Below are positions 13,511 through 27,071 of a DNA stretch of 64,000 nt, piece after piece (positions within the stretch are counted from its first letter, which is position 1; every line of letters begins with the position of its first letter). The notes beneath the pieces were generated by a model, which worked only from the letters and a program-made list of their open reading frames with translations, made no database searches and had not been told where the DNA came from. Origin of the DNA: Sycobia sp. Sy_11 (lineage: Eukaryota; Arthropoda; Insecta; Hymenoptera; Epichrysomallidae); NCBI GenBank assembly GCA_018907035.1, contig JACCIC010000049.1:1676001-1740000 (forward strand), in the 5' to 3' direction. A program made the translations under genes and the position numbers.

Positions 13511-13513
<3 letters not shown>

Positions 13514-15514
13514 TGCGAACTCAACAAATTTGCGTGGCTTTTAATAAGTCCTGGATAATAATGTGTGTTCTTTAATGCAATTACGTATGTGTGTGTGAGA
13601 GTGCGTTTTTTCCAGGAGAAATAAAAATGCTTCTTACTCATTCCAAGCATTGATACACCACCACACTATCGTGCATTTATGATACACAAAAGTACCTGAT
13701 ATTTTTTCAGACATGTTTTTGAAATAAAAATAAATCATCCTTTTAGAGGCTTTAAGTAAATTACAAAATGGATGCAGTAGCATTTCGATAGTTATGTTTT
13801 TCTAGCCTTTTTAGGTGAATTTTATATTAATAAATGGAGCTGCAAGAGACCTGCAGAACTGCCCAATTCGTAAATATAACTGTTTTAAACAGCATAAATC
13901 CTCATAACTCACTCGACAATGCTACTATTTAATATCGCCAATATCAACAAAGTATTGTTAAATAAATAAAAATAAAAGTAAATGTTAAATTCAAATATTT
14001 TACATTATAATATACAAATTGCATATGCAATTCTAGACCCAGAGCGAAGCTTATTATTATATTACTATAGCTTCTTAAGTACTATTGGTACAGAACTGAA
14101 AGTAAGTGCAACGGGAAATTTTAGGTGTTCATTTAAATTATTTAAGTAAAAGATTGTTAATATAATTTAAACCATTTTTACCTGGAGTAAGTAAGAGTCC
14201 AGATTCTTTTGAACATCAACAAAATGATAAAAAAATTGTAATACGTAAAATATATTGCGTAATAGTCATAAAATGAATGATGTAATAATATCAATTTTTT
14301 CCAAATATTTCTTGTGACTATTTCTATAACGAATTGTGAAAGCAAGCGATCGTTAACAGTATTCAAAAAATAGGAGATTTATATAGATATTCAGTGGATG
14401 ATGAAACGTTATTTTCGATAAAATCGTTACTTCATTTCAATAATTTGACATGCTAGTCTATTAATACGATCCACATGCAAGCAGTATAGTTAGTTTTGTA
14501 TTCTTACTATATACTGTTTTAATTTAAATAAATTTTTCTTATTTCTTTTAATAAAATTATTTATGTAAAATTCCAGTTCCTATAGAAAGTCCGTCATTAC
14601 GAAACATACGTTCTAGAAATCACGATCGTGAACAGATTGTTCAGTGAGCAACCCGACACTGCAATCAGTTGATAATAAGCAATACAGAAACAATCAGTTT
14701 TCTTCTTATACTTGACGTGATAGCGCATAACTATTACCGCCCAGCGATATCTCCTCTCTAAATCGAATTATAAGTGAAATTCTCGAGTGAATTAACTTAA
14801 TTGAATTTACAAATAGATAATTATCTTCATAAATTTAATTATATTTGAACCTTTTGTATAAAAATATGGAAAAACCCCTACTAGGCATTAACCTCTAATC
14901 TGATTCTTAGCTTCAATTTTAGCAGTAATTTTTCGATGCCCAAATAACATTCCCATCCGTCTGACTATCATTGAATCAATGTCATCTAAAGATCGCCTAT
15001 TATAACACTACTAATGCGGGTTCGAGAAAGGACCAGCACTTATTCAAACACTTATATAGCATTGACACAAATTCAAGAAAAGTGGAATCTCTAAATTAGT
15101 ACGAATCCGGGATGATTTATTCTGGCAGAGGAAAACTAATTGATAATTTCTTCCGAAAACATAAAAATAAGATCATGCAAAGGTCTGCTTTGCGCAAGCG
15201 CAAATATTACAGGCTCTCCAGCAGATGGAATTCTTTATAACCGTTTCAAACGCCTTGCTATAGTCAAAAAATATAAATATTGTTATATATGTTTTGTCGA
15301 AGTCAAGAGGAATCAGTAATGTAGTATCAGTCGAATGAAAAAGTTTAAAACCCGTTTGAATAAGGCTATATATAAGATGCTACCGTAATTTTTCATGACA
15401 AATAAACACTTACAAGATTGTAAAAAAATATTTTAATGAATACTATTTTTCCATATACAAATTATTATGACAAAAAACCTCGAATAGCTCAAAATTTGAA
15501 AAAAAACTCTTAAA
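13511..15514. other. AT-rich stretch, no gene seen
   Basis: Unique-looking AT-rich DNA. Open frames are short and lack recognisable motifs. Confidence 0.5.
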
Positions 15515-15765
15515 CAGTTTAGTTCCTGAGGATGAAACGTATCGGTTTGAAACGTCGGACATCAAAGGTAAAATATCAGGTGGCGGCGACAATTAAATTG
15601 TCCTTCCCTAACATAGAATATAGTTTATTATTTTTATTATTTTTATTTTATTTTATTATTATTTTTAATTTTTAATCTAATTTATTTTTAGTAATAAGAG
15701 TTATTTCAGATTTTTCAGGGGTGATAATAAACAAGTACAGTTTGACTGCCATTGTTTTATTATAA
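15515..15765 (+). repeat. Interspersed repeat family R1, second hammerhead-bearing copy
   Basis: Inverted relative to the copy at 10,895-11,170 and similar over its whole length: 'cagtttagttcctgagg', GAAACGTC, 'ggacatcaaaggt', 'attgtccttccctaacatag', a T-rich simple-sequence centre, 'tcagatttttcaggggtgat', 'acagtttgactgcc'. CTGAGGA is at 15526-15532 and GAAACGTC at 15549-15556. The intervening stem is partly broken (GAAACG-TAT-CGGTTT), as in a decaying copy. Confidence 0.7.
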
Positions 15766-16289
15766 TATATTAATCATATAATGTTATTAAGTACTTGTAA
15801 TATATCTATAGCTAACATACCAATACTCATGTTTTAGGTTTTAGCCCTGTCTTGAAATTTTGTCGTACGGCCTTTCTTGTCTTGGTATTGATTTTGAATT
15901 TCGTTACAAAACCGAGGCCTATCAAGATTTATCACGAACACTGTTGTACCTCTATATTATCAAAAAAAATATACTCTATTATTGCTCGATTAAGTCGGAA
16001 CAAGATTTATAAAGATATAAAAGCATGAATTTTAATTTTACGAATCCTAGAATTGTTCTACTGCATATAGAAAACCTACTTTTCTGGCTAATGGAAACCT
16101 TATTAGAAAAGGCAACTTTAAATCCGCGCTTGGCACAACCAAAATCCTTTATTTATCTCGGTCTTTCAATCCCTCGATCCAAACGCAGCTGAACGAGCCT
16201 CTTGCCGAATAAAAGATATATATTACGTAAGTTATATCGGTTTGTTTCGCAGCAGGAGCAGCTCGCACCCTGCACTCACCTTATGTATA

Positions 16290-16292
<3 letters not shown>

Positions 16293-16348
<56 letters not shown>
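16293..16348. repeat. (AT)n microsatellite
   Basis: About 55 bp of AT repeat. Confidence 0.95.
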
Positions 16349-16349
<1 letters not shown>

Positions 16350-16589
16350 GCAGCTCGCGCCCTGGAAAATAGGTGTAAACATTAGCCCACAGGTACTCCG
16401 CCGACTCTTCGGCGCAGTATAGTATATTACAGTGTATAACAGTCGTGCATCTGCGCAAACGATTAGACGGATTCTGAAGAGAGGGCGCGCCGCATCGATG
16501 TACAAACATCGCGTCGGCTACTTCAATGGATGCCCTCTTACGCCGACTTGGGCATTAAAAAGAGCGAAAACGCGGTGGGTTTTTCTCTG

Positions 16590-16594
<5 letters not shown>

Positions 16595-16640
<46 letters not shown>
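16595..16640. repeat. (AT)n microsatellite
   Basis: About 46 bp of AT repeat, on the far side of a roughly 250-bp GC-rich core from the tract at 16,293. Confidence 0.95.
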
Positions 16641-16642
<2 letters not shown>

Positions 16643-17506
16643 TCTTGCCCCCTATCCCTTATAAAGGGCTTGTCTCGAGTTAGATCTTTGACGCAATTCG
16701 TTCGGAATGTAGATTTAGCAAGGGAAAGTGAGCGAGAGAGATGCCTGCGCTTGCTTTTCTATTTACGAATTTCACGGTTTGAGGATTCCCCCAAGTCTGT
16801 TTACTTTTTTCTGCGGCTGCATGCGAACTGAAGCGATTTAGGAAGGCGAAAAAAAAGTTTCGACGCTTTATTATTTCTCTGCGAACGAAAAGCGATCGCG
16901 TTCCCCGTGGTTGGATTAGTGAATTTTAAAATCAATTGTGGATACTACGAAAGTAATGGTTTATTGAAAACTAACGGAAATTCTTGATACTATTCGAGAA
17001 ATTACAAAATGTAGTGAAAATATTAGAGATAAAAAGTACGGATGAACTGTTTTTATGTTAATTTTTTATAGAAATTTTTATATACGTACAGAAATCCAGC
17101 AGAAGAAATAAGAACTATATTTTAAATATATTGTCTATTGTCTTCATAATCAAGTTTTAAATGTAATTTTTCTGTTGTAATAAATTAAAAAATGTATGTA
17201 AAATTTTTTATCCAGTAATCATTTGTAAAATATCGAATAATTAATCCTACGTATGTAATTGTTCTAATGTATAGTGAAAATTTTTTTTTTCTTTTGCTCT
17301 CGTCAGCTTAAAATTATCATATTGGGCGATTGTACTCACGTAAGAAGCAGTTTTAGAACATGCGTAAATGAATGGAACTATAATTTTCAAGCTATATATA
17401 TATACGTAAGAAAGTAGTTTTATCTGCACTGCTGCTCGATAACTATAAGACGAAACTTATAATAGAGCAAGCTGATTTGAAGAGAGGAATGGAAGACGAA
17501 TATGTG

Positions 17507-17511
<5 letters not shown>

Positions 17512-17555
<44 letters not shown>
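17512..17555. repeat. (GA)n microsatellite
   Basis: About 44 bp of GA repeat at the left edge of a GC-rich island. GA runs of this kind bind GAGA-type factors in insects (general knowledge). Confidence 0.95.
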
Positions 17556-17558
<3 letters not shown>

Positions 17559-17579
17559 TCAAAGAGAAGCATATTTTGG

Positions 17580-18960
17580 AAGTTTACCGTAGCATCAAGC
17601 GGAATTGACGCTCCATCGATCGATTGTATAGGAGGATTAGCACACCGCGGCGAGCCTCCTTTCGGTCTAATGTATATTTAAGCGCGCCAGCGGTGTAAGC
17701 GGGTGTGCGCGCGCGCGCACGTTCGCATTTTCAAACGCCCAGCATCTACAGTCGCGGGGCCCGTAGGCGGCAAGTCGGAACGACCCAGGCGACACTTTTT
17801 TTTTTTTTTTTTTTAAGACTGGCCGTTCGTGCGCGAGGGACGTGATCGCCTACCTTTCAAAAACACTTTATTCTTACACGCCCTCCTCGCTTTTCCGATT
17901 TTTACCGCGAAATTAACCACCAAAGCAGTCCCTGGCTTATGTGTATATATATACTTTGCGCGTGAAGCGATTTTCTTCCTTTCTATATTCTTTTTCGTTC
18001 TTTTTTCTTCTTTTTTTTTTGTTGATTATTATTATTCGGAAGTACGCGGACCGAGAGAATCGCGCGATCGCACCTTTGAAATGCAAAAGTAAAGGAGCTT
18101 TCACGTTTCGCTCGATCTGGTCAATAATATCGAGGGACTTTTCTTATATATACAGAAACGCGGATATTCGACGAATGCGCTTACATTATTCTTGGCGAGG
18201 TTTATACCTTACCCGCACTATAAATAAATGCAAGTTTGCATTGAATCGATATTTCGTGAATATAAATTTCTAGATTGTTTTTGAAACAACGAAATTGTTG
18301 GAAAATCGTGGTATATACTCTCGTGAACATAGACTTTTCATGGAATGGGTTAAATAAAATGAAAATTAATTATTTTGTTCGAATTCGTTGTAGTTGTCCA
18401 AAGTTGTATATTTGATTAGAGGAATAGCGTGTATAATAAAATCAAGCAAATTGATAAGCAATTATTATGATCTTTGTATGGTAATAATCCGGCGCCCTGA
18501 ATCGAATAAATAAATATCTATCTATATTATCTACTCTTGTACTGACAGAGAAGAGCCGCTAGCGCAATCTGTACGTCTTCATTAGAAAATCGAGTCAACG
18601 AGTTAAAAATAAACAAAAAACAAATCACGAAAAAATCGAGAGAGAGTCTCGAGAAGCGATATAAGAAATAGAGAGTGTAGTATTGTGATGAAGAGTCACC
18701 TTGGGACTTTCTGTAAGCCATCGGAGATTTAGCAGAGAGAGAAAGAGAAAGTAGGCGCGAATGACAAGTCCTGCAGCGAGCCCGCCTTCTTAGGGACAGC
18801 CCCCACCGGCTAACCCTTATTACAACTTCGGCGAGCGAGCTGCGGAGGGAGGACCGTCGGACGCAAGGCAACGAGGAGAGAGATTACCGTATCCACTCGT
18901 GCCGATATCTTATCTTCTCGATAAGACCTTCTTTTTTGTTCGCGTCATACAGGTGTGACG
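17580..18960. other. GC-rich islands with poly-T and alternating GC tracts
   Basis: Two GC-rich cores (about 17,590-17,960 and 18,490-18,960). The first contains a CG-alternating run at about 17,707-17,718 and a T homopolymer at about 17,797-17,814. A 114-codon minus-strand frame at 18,527-18,871 has low-complexity Arg/Ser/Leu composition and no motif, so I do not call it. Possibly a promoter or enhancer of an unseen transcript. Confidence 0.35.
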
Positions 18961-19442
18961 AAATATTTTTATAAGGCAATGTTCGTCCAATAAAAGGAGA
19001 ATAAAAGCAGGCCGTGAGCTTATACAGTAAGGTAAAAGAAATTTTAAATATAGTCTACATATTGCATTTTGTCACAGTCGACGAATACGTGCGCGGATAC
19101 AAGAAATAGCGGAAAAATTATAAAACAATTACGATAGCAATTCTTAGAGCTAAATCGAAATCAGAGCTCGGAAACTTTTGGATAATCGATAATGACTCGC
19201 ATTGATATTATTACCTATTTGTATAAATATAGCGTATGTATAGTGTAGTAAGCTATTCTTGAATCTGACCAGTATTTGGTTAATTTTCTTTATTTATTGT
19301 GGAAATCGAGCAAGGAAATATAGTGTTGATACTAGTTTTATTAATCAAGGCATTGCTATTATAGAGAACTAAATTAGGTCCTGTTGGATACACCTAATTC
19401 GCATTCTCATTTCAATAAGAAATAAGTTTCTATACGCATTGT

Positions 19443-19449
<7 letters not shown>

Positions 19450-19493
<44 letters not shown>
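19450..19493. repeat. (AT)n microsatellite
   Basis: About 44 bp of AT repeat. Confidence 0.95.
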
Positions 19494-19499
<6 letters not shown>

Positions 19500-19804
19500 A
19501 ATTAACAATTATTGATATATTTTTTATACACTAATTATATTAGTTTTTTACGTTCGCAAGCCAAACGCACTATTTACAATGATGATATGGTGCATTGTCT
19601 TTAAGCGTATATCTTAACATCATAATATTATACAAATACGAGATAAAACAATATAGAACAAATATTTTTTTATTCTTTCCTCATTATCTGAAAGAACTGC
19701 GACTTTACGTATATATAAATCTATATAAATGAAAAAATATATAAATAATTATATACGTGTATATGGAAAAAGTTAATAAAATCAAATCATGCAGTTGTTT
19801 TGAA

Positions 19805-20100
19805 CATTGAGAAAAGTTAAGGAAATCTGACTAGATTTAAAATAGAAAGTTTAACCATTTCCTTAATTCTCCTATATCCGACTAGAAAACCTGCAGTTAT
19901 CTCGAACATTGAGAAAAGTTACGATAATCCGAGTAGACTCGAAAGAGTAATATTTATGAAATATTGTAGATGTTAAATAATTGTAGGGAAGTCTGACTCG
20001 GTCTGGCGAATATTATGACCATAAGACTAAGAACATGCTGTCTAGAATCTAGTCTGAAAAAGAAAGGAATAGATAGAGGATACTTCTACACAGGGCTTAC
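19805..20100 (+). repeat. Interspersed repeat family R2, copy A
   Basis: About 300 bp shared with 37,300-37,555 (same orientation) and 29,285-29,590 (reverse). Shared blocks include 'ttaaggaaatctgactaga', 'gtctgactcggtctggcga', 'tctagaatctagtctg' and 'gatacttctacac'. The element has no open frame, no visible terminal repeats and no A-tail. Class unknown. Confidence 0.6.
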
Positions 20101-22214
20101 ACGTGGAGCATCGAACCTATAATTGGCAAGGTAGACGTGTATACACCCTTATGACGTAATATTTTGAATACTGCAGTACGAGAGACATGAAACTTGATCT
20201 TGGAGATGAGAAAACTGATGGAAACTATCTAAGTGTCATAAGTAATCATAAGAGATTGGTGAATTAAATAACATTTTCGCTAATGCGAAAATGCTTGCCT
20301 AATTCTTGGGCCCACTGTATAATTGTCTTCGAAACAGGGAGCTGAAAGTGCCGGAGTCGATCATCAAGTTTTTTCTTGTCTCCGCCTCCCCCTTTTATCC
20401 AGTAAGTAGGAGTACACGCAAACGGCAACGTGAATTCAAAACCAATTTTTTTTTTAATACATCATTCTTTTCTGAATTTATAATGAATGTTATATATCAC
20501 ATAGAATTCATTATGTGTTCTTTAGAGGTACATAATTATTATGTCAGTGAAAATGAATTTATTTAAAATTCAAAAAAATATTATAAAATGCCACGTGTTT
20601 TGCATATCACCGCATAAATATACGTATTAAATGCATACGATATTTTTAAACTTTATCGCTCTTGTATAGTAATACCGAAGTAACTTTTTGCAAGCATACT
20701 GTTGGTTTGAATAATTGAACTGAATATTTATAAAGACATTGTTGTTCTGATTCAGATATAGAAAATATATTCGATATAATACCCAATTTACTGACTTTTT
20801 AGGAATAATTGATGATTAATTGTTTAACATAAAATGAATACTTTTTAATTTTCATTTTGAATAATTAAATAACATTGAGAGTATATAAACAGAATTATTA
20901 TTGAATACTTGTTAAAGACACTTGCCATTTGGAAAATTGATCGCGAATAATAAGGTTATTGAAAGGACTTTCAGTTTTACTAAATCAAACGTATTATTAA
21001 AGCTAATGAAATTAAAGAATTTTCAGATATCTATAAGCATTGAAACTAATTTAAATGAATTTAGGCAGACCTGCAGTATTGCGAAAATTATAAGATTATG
21101 GAAGAATCGCGCAGACATCTAGTATATAAAGTCAATAATAATGTGTTGATTAAAGTGGTTCATTAAAGTGAAGGATTTCGATCATTGATAGCTGGACGGG
21201 TCTTACGTGAAACAAATGAAAAACATAAAAAAGCGCGTCGTGTTATAGATAAGCTTATTTGATAATTGCTTTACAGTTATATATCCCATCGTGTCCTGCA
21301 TTTGGTGGCGTAATAGCGGATATATATATAGCTAAAGTTATTTTATGAAATATGGCTCACTTATATTGTAACAAATAAACTAAAATTGGATAAATGAAAT
21401 TATATAAAAAATGGAAACTATATTACGAATGCAGATGAACGTGATTGTGTATCAAAGTTATGAGTGATTAAATTTTAAAGTGATCATACGCAGTAATAAA
21501 CTTATCTATAGTCCCACTGCTGTAAAATTGATTGTTTTTAGTCATTCTTTGAAGAGATCGTTTGATAATGCTCATATTATTATTTTTTATTATTATACTT
21601 TCATTTCAAAAGAGAGAAAATATATAAAAATATTTACACTGCATGGTAACAATACACACAATAGAAGCTTAAATTTAAAAGAACGTGTTTTTTTTAAACT
21701 ACACCCCCTCCTCCAATAAAATCCTATATCTTGCAATTTCGCTTTTGTATATTGCTGCTGGTAAAGCCAAGTGAACATTTTTCCATGAAAAATAATATTT
21801 TATTTTACTCCATTATCTATGTACAACATAAAGAAATATTAAGGTAGAGACACATTTTCTTCATTTGTAATTACGGTTAAATTAACGGTTATAAAATTGA
21901 AACTAAAGCATTTTTAATAGCATAAAAGATTACACTTTAGCCATGTACTGGTCAGAAGCGAGCTATTTACTTGAGAATTTTTCAAAACTTTTTACAATAC
22001 TAGACAACTGTTTGTCGAACAATGGCTTCAGTATCTATACTGGGAATATTCTTTAAAGAAATGAAGAACAATTTTTTACACTTTAGAGATTTTTTTGGAG
22101 ATATAGGATTTCATGAAGATATAAATCAGTCCATATTGTGTTTATTGTAATTATGTGTACTGTTTTAAACAAATTAATAAATATTTTGAGTGGTCTTACA
22201 GTCCTATTACATAG

Positions 22215-22251
<37 letters not shown>

Positions 22252-22744
22252 TAATAATTATAATAATAATATAATATAATAATATAATAGATATTATAAT
22301 TATAATAATTTAATTTAATTTAATAAATTTAAATTTTAAATTTTATTTTATTTTAATAAATCAGTTGACTATAACATGGAAATTGATACTTTGTGTATAT
22401 ATATACTTTATAACTGAAGATATCAATCTAAACATAAACATTTTAATTAACTAATAATTTACTTAATTCAATCAATTGAATCGATTTTAACAAATCACAT
22501 ATAATATATTTATAAATATTGATAAGGAAAAATTGGTTTTACAATGAATTCGTAAACTGTTCGAAATAGAATTGAATGTAATAAAATGTATTTCAAGGGT
22601 GCTAGATGTTCTTATATGTTTCAATAATGAATGCTTCTATGCTAATAAAATGCAACTTAGTTTCATTTGCAATTCTTATTATTATGGTAGAATCTAACTA
22701 TACATACATTATCAAAAGTTTTCGGTTTACTCTCATCATCAGCA

Positions 22745-23265
22745 GCAATATGAGACTCCGGCTGAATTCACGCAATCCGCACCTGGCACTCGATTCTCTA
22801 ATATGGATAAATAGATCGAGCCGAGAAGCCGAGCACGAATCAGTAGATGATTCTTGATATACAGAAATCTCAAAAAAAATTTCTACCGCACTTTTCGAGG
22901 CCTCCCCTTCAACCCCCTGCCCCTCTCAATTGCCACTTTACGCTTGCGTGCGTCTGCCCCTCCCCCTCATTCACCACTCCCTCCACCTCTCTCCTTCCAT
23001 CACTCTGGTAGGAGAAACGAGCGTGCATGCCACTTCCCGACCGAGACCGCGCCACGCCGCCCGTGCGTGGTTCAAAATAAATAATTCCAGAAGCCCCGGA
23101 GCAACCCCTCGCCGCCCCCCCCCATCAACGCTGATAAATTGGCCTTTCTTTTCTAACGTTGTAATACGCTGTGCCGACGACGGGCGCCGCGCTGGGCAGC
23201 CCCTTCGCCCCCTCCACTCCGCCGCCCCGTAGCCAATATTGTTTTAGGCCCGGCGTTTTCGACGA

Positions 23266-23314
<49 letters not shown>

Positions 23315-23660
23315 TCAGCGCCGCGCCGCGCCCCGTCGCGCGTCGGCGACGTCGTGTTAAGTCTTGTAATACGAGAAATTACTGACGCGAGGCAGGGTTG
23401 CCACCCCCTCCCCCCTTCCCCTCCCTCTCCCCCAGCTACGTAGACAAGCGCGCGTTGCCGTTGCGCTATATTACATTATTTTGTTTGCGCACACATTTGC
23501 CCGAGCTTTGTCGAGTGCGAGCGCGCGCTCAAGCCAGATGCCTGCGCATGGGGGCTGCACTTTTTGGAGAACGTATTATGTAGGAGACCATGCAGAAGAT
23601 TGGCGCGCGCGCGCGCTCCCTACTTGATTTTCTCTCTATACGTAATCGTATGAACGGTTT
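22745..23660. other. GC- and pyrimidine-rich island
   Basis: About 0.9 kb, GC-rich with long C/T-rich runs (about 22,905-23,010 and 23,400-23,435), CG-alternating stretches near 23,515-23,530 and 23,602-23,616, and an (AT)n tract at 23,268-23,312. Several overlapping open frames exist on the same strand, which is typical of stop-poor GC-rich non-coding DNA. Candidate promoter or regulatory module. Confidence 0.4.
23268..23312. repeat. (AT)n microsatellite
   Basis: About 45 bp of AT repeat embedded in a GC-rich island. Confidence 0.95.
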
Positions 23661-24481
23661 TTAAGATATTAGAGAGTTTTGGCTTAACCGGATAGATCAA
23701 AAATTGGATTTTTTTTTATCCATACGTTATTTTCTTCTCTTTTTCTTTTATAAAGGATCTATCGCTCTGTGGAGCATTTCAAATACTGACCATTGTTCAG
23801 CAGATACGTTTGGATTGAGATTGTATTTTGATTATGTAAAATTTACATTTTATACTCAAAAAATAGAATAGAAAGCCTAAATAAGTCATTTACACAATTT
23901 ACGATTATTGAAACTATACAGTAAGTAAAATTCTTCGAAATCTGGCGATTGTAATTTTTTACGATGTTTCGATTTATTACTTATAAAAAGAACCTGCTAT
24001 ATGAAATAATTATCCAGCAAGTGAATACTCATAATTCAAAGTCCTTCTAGATATATAGGCACTATCATGAAGACTGATTATTGATTTCTCCACCAATAAT
24101 GTACATAAACCTAATTTTGATGGAAAATAAAATATCAGTTTCACAAAAATAAATTATTGGAAAAAAGTTTAAGTATGTTACCAAAATACTTTCCCAAGGT
24201 GTATAATATTTCTGCCAAATTTTAGTAAGGACTGAAAAATTTTATTCGTAATTTTTAACTAATGGACACGTTGATATTGACTGTATTATCAAAGTAATCA
24301 TGTAAAAGTATTTATATTTTTATGGATTATACACTTTTATATTATGATTATTGAACTTTACAGGTGTAATTTATTGGAAGAATCAGGATAAAGCCAATTT
24401 TATACAAGAGCAACAATACAGAAGATGCAGTAGAAACATCTGTGGAAGAAAGAGAAAGAAGAGATAGATAGAGATAGAGCG

Positions 24482-24544
<63 letters not shown>

Positions 24545-25298
24545 GAGTAGAAACGAAGAGAATGTTCGGACGTCCGAGTACAAGCTAAAGTGCCCGAAAC
24601 CGCGCCGTTAATATTGTTGGCCCAGTTAATAGCTTCGTGTTTGATTTGACTACTGTTGTTCCTTTATGCACAAAGCCGGCCGTACAGTTCATAACGAAGT
24701 GAGATTTAACTAGCCCTACTCTAGCAGGCTGCATTTCACTACACAGTGTTCTTATAATTAATGATTAAATTAAATTTATTACGTATGTAGTTCAAGCGTT
24801 CATTGCACTGTAACATATCATATATTAGGAGAATAATTAATAAACTGTAAGATATAAATGAAACGCATTTGTATACCTTTACATTATATGTATATATACA
24901 GATAAAATCAAACTCAAACTTTGAGCGTAAATCATTAAGTATTTTCAATTTAAACTTTAACTTTTCTTTCCATTCGGTAGTCTTTTATCAGATCAATTCT
25001 TAATATCACTCATTATATATAAACAATAAACGTAGTTATTTAGGTATAAATTATCAATCGAATCATGATGTTTCTACAATTTGTTTTTTATTCGTTTTAA
25101 ATTACAATACAATCGTAATATAATATCACATTTTGCTAACAATTCTGCTACAATTAATTTAGTGATTTTAAACCAATAAGTGGATACTTAGCTTGAATTA
25201 GTCGATAATAATTGGTAACTTAAATTTAATCAAAATGAGTATAATATTTTTATAAATTTATGATTGTAGTTGGTAAAACTATGACATACTTTTTAATA
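23661..25298. other. AT-rich stretch with GA microsatellite
   Basis: No gene recognised. Holds the (GA)n tract at 24,485-24,541 followed by a short GC-rich patch to about 24,720. Confidence 0.5.
24485..24541. repeat. (GA)n microsatellite
   Basis: About 57 bp of GA repeat. Confidence 0.95.
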
Positions 25299-26544
25299 CG
25301 AGGTGTGATCAAATAATGTGACTTTGGTTTTATCAAAAAATATTTATTTATTAATCAATACTTATATTCTCCCCTTCAAAGTAACCCCCCTTACATTTAA
25401 TACACTCGAACCAATGCTTTTTCCAATTATCGAAACACTTCTGATAATCATTTTTTGGTATAGCCTTGAGTTCTTTCAGCGATGTAGTTTTTATCCCATC
25501 AATCGTTGAAAATCGATATTCTTTCATGTGTCTTTTCAGTTTTGAGAAAAGAATAAAATCACTGTGTGCCAATTTTGGTGAATATGGAGGCTGAGGTAGG
25601 ACTATGGTTGTGTTTTCAGGCCAAAAAATCTCTCACAAGCAACGATGAATGAGCACTTGCATTATCGTCATGCAAATGTCACGAATTGTTTTTCGAAAGT
25701 TCCGGACGTTTTTTGTGTATAGCCTTGTGTATACCTACTGCATCACGATAAGCAAGGAAGGCAGTGAGCAAAACTTTCACATTTAATCGAAATTGGTGTG
25801 CTTTCATCGGTCTTGGTTTTTCTGGGCTCTTCCATTGGGATTTGGACTTCGCTTTCGACGTGATAATCATAAACCCACGATTCATCATCAGTTATAACCC
25901 TTTTGAAAAAAATCAGCATCATTATTGATTTCAATCAACATCCCCTGAACTATGGTCACGCGAAGGTTCTTTTGGTCAAAATTAAGCAGTTTTGGAACGA
26001 ATTTCGCTGACACACGTCTTATGCCCAAAACATCCGAAAAAATAGCATGACATAAGCCAACCGACATGAAACATTTTCAACAACTTCTGTCATATTGATT
26101 TGACGATTTTTTAACACAATATTTTTCACTGTTTTAACGTTTTCATCTGTTGTTAACGTGCTAGGGCGTTCGGAGCGAGGTTCATCTTGGCCATCATCTC
26201 GGCCTTCTTAGAATATCTTTTTACTCAAAATAGACTCACGGTATGCAATTGTCAACATTTCAAGAGTGTTAAAGCACTGAATTCCATTTTTGACACAAAA
26301 TTTAATGCAAACTCTTTGCTCTATTTTTTTTTTTTTTTTTGGTAAAAGAAAATCGCCGAGCACACGTAATACTTATAAATTTGTACGCCTGTGACAAACA
26401 AAAATAAATAATGATATAGAGCTAAAGCCGTGAATATATGCTTGGCACACATGTACCAACAGAAAATAAAAAAAAATCGATAATTGTACGGACCTCCTAG
26501 TCCTCGATATTTGCAAAGTTACCTTATTATTTGAACACACTTTG
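25299..26544 (-). mobile_element. mariner (irritans-like) DNA transposon, degenerate
   Basis: Terminal inverted repeats of roughly 28 bp (starting cgaggtgtgatcaaataatg at 25,299; the opposite end reads caaagtgtgttcaaataata on the minus strand) flanked by TA at 25,297-25,298 and 26,545-26,546. The total of 1246 bp is normal for a mariner. The transposase lies on the minus strand. Both ends look intact, so it may still be mobilisable in trans, but its own gene is dead. Confidence 0.92.
25353..26330 (-). pseudogene. mariner transposase relic
   Basis: Minus-strand segments read the N-terminal helix-turn-helix region (EQRVCIKFCVKNGIQCF, near 26,320-26,270), EPRSERPSTLTTDENV, then TDDESWVYDYH with the first catalytic Asp (about 25,890), KVLLTAFLAYRD, a HDDNA block with the second Asp (about 25,660), and PYSPKLAHSDF with the third (about 25,560), ending in CIKCKGGYFEGENISID near 25,353. 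The family is DD34D mariner. Several frameshifts and stops separate these pieces; about 20-25 residues are missing after AYRDAV, and a shorter piece is missing in the helix-turn-helix region. Confidence 0.88.
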
Positions 26545-27020
26545 TAGATAGTGCATAAATAAAGAAAAATTATATAGTTAATTATAATAAGGTATATTAT
26601 AAATTATAACGATATAGACTATAAAAAAGATGGGTAAATGCTAAGATAATAATACTGAAAACTTTATAAGTAACAACATATTATGACAACATAAATGACG
26701 AGAATTTTTAGTCGACTAATACTACAGTATCAATCTTTTTCTATTATTTAGAAATTGGGAATAATAAGAACAAAGCCTTTGTGTACCTTCTCCTATGTTT
26801 ATTGATAGGCTGATATATTAGTCAAATCACTAAATTATTTATATCAGAATTGTTAGCAAAATGCTATATTATATTATGATTACATTGTAGTTTGGAAAAG
26901 ACAATTACAAAGTTTTCGATCTATCGACTACTTAAAACATCGAATAAAAGAAATATTGCGACTCATCATGAATCGCTAAAAATATTATCTTTATTGTTTA
27001 GGTATAAGTTTGAGTTTACA

Positions 27021-27024
<4 letters not shown>

Positions 27025-27070
<46 letters not shown>
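27025..27070. repeat. (AT)n microsatellite
   Basis: About 46 bp of AT repeat. Confidence 0.95.

Positions 27071-27071
<1 letters not shown>

Larger units (their letters stand above)
16200..16930. other. GC-rich island containing two (AT)n tracts
   Basis: Moderately GC- and CpG-rich DNA interrupted by AT repeats at about 16,293-16,348 and 16,595-16,640. Open frames here overlap on both strands, are driven by the repeats and have no family motif. Candidate regulatory DNA only. Confidence 0.4.
18961..22745. other. AT-rich stretch, no gene seen
   Basis: Contains a copy of repeat family R2 (19,805-20,100), an (AT)n tract (about 19,450-19,493), and near 22,190-22,320 a short R1-like 'gtggtcttacagtcct' block next to AT/AAT simple sequence. 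No coding region is recognised. Confidence 0.5.

Noticed and set aside
18527..18871. 114-codon minus-strand frame
   Set aside because: Arg/Ser/Leu-rich low complexity in a GC-rich island; no motif or neighbouring splice structure supports it.
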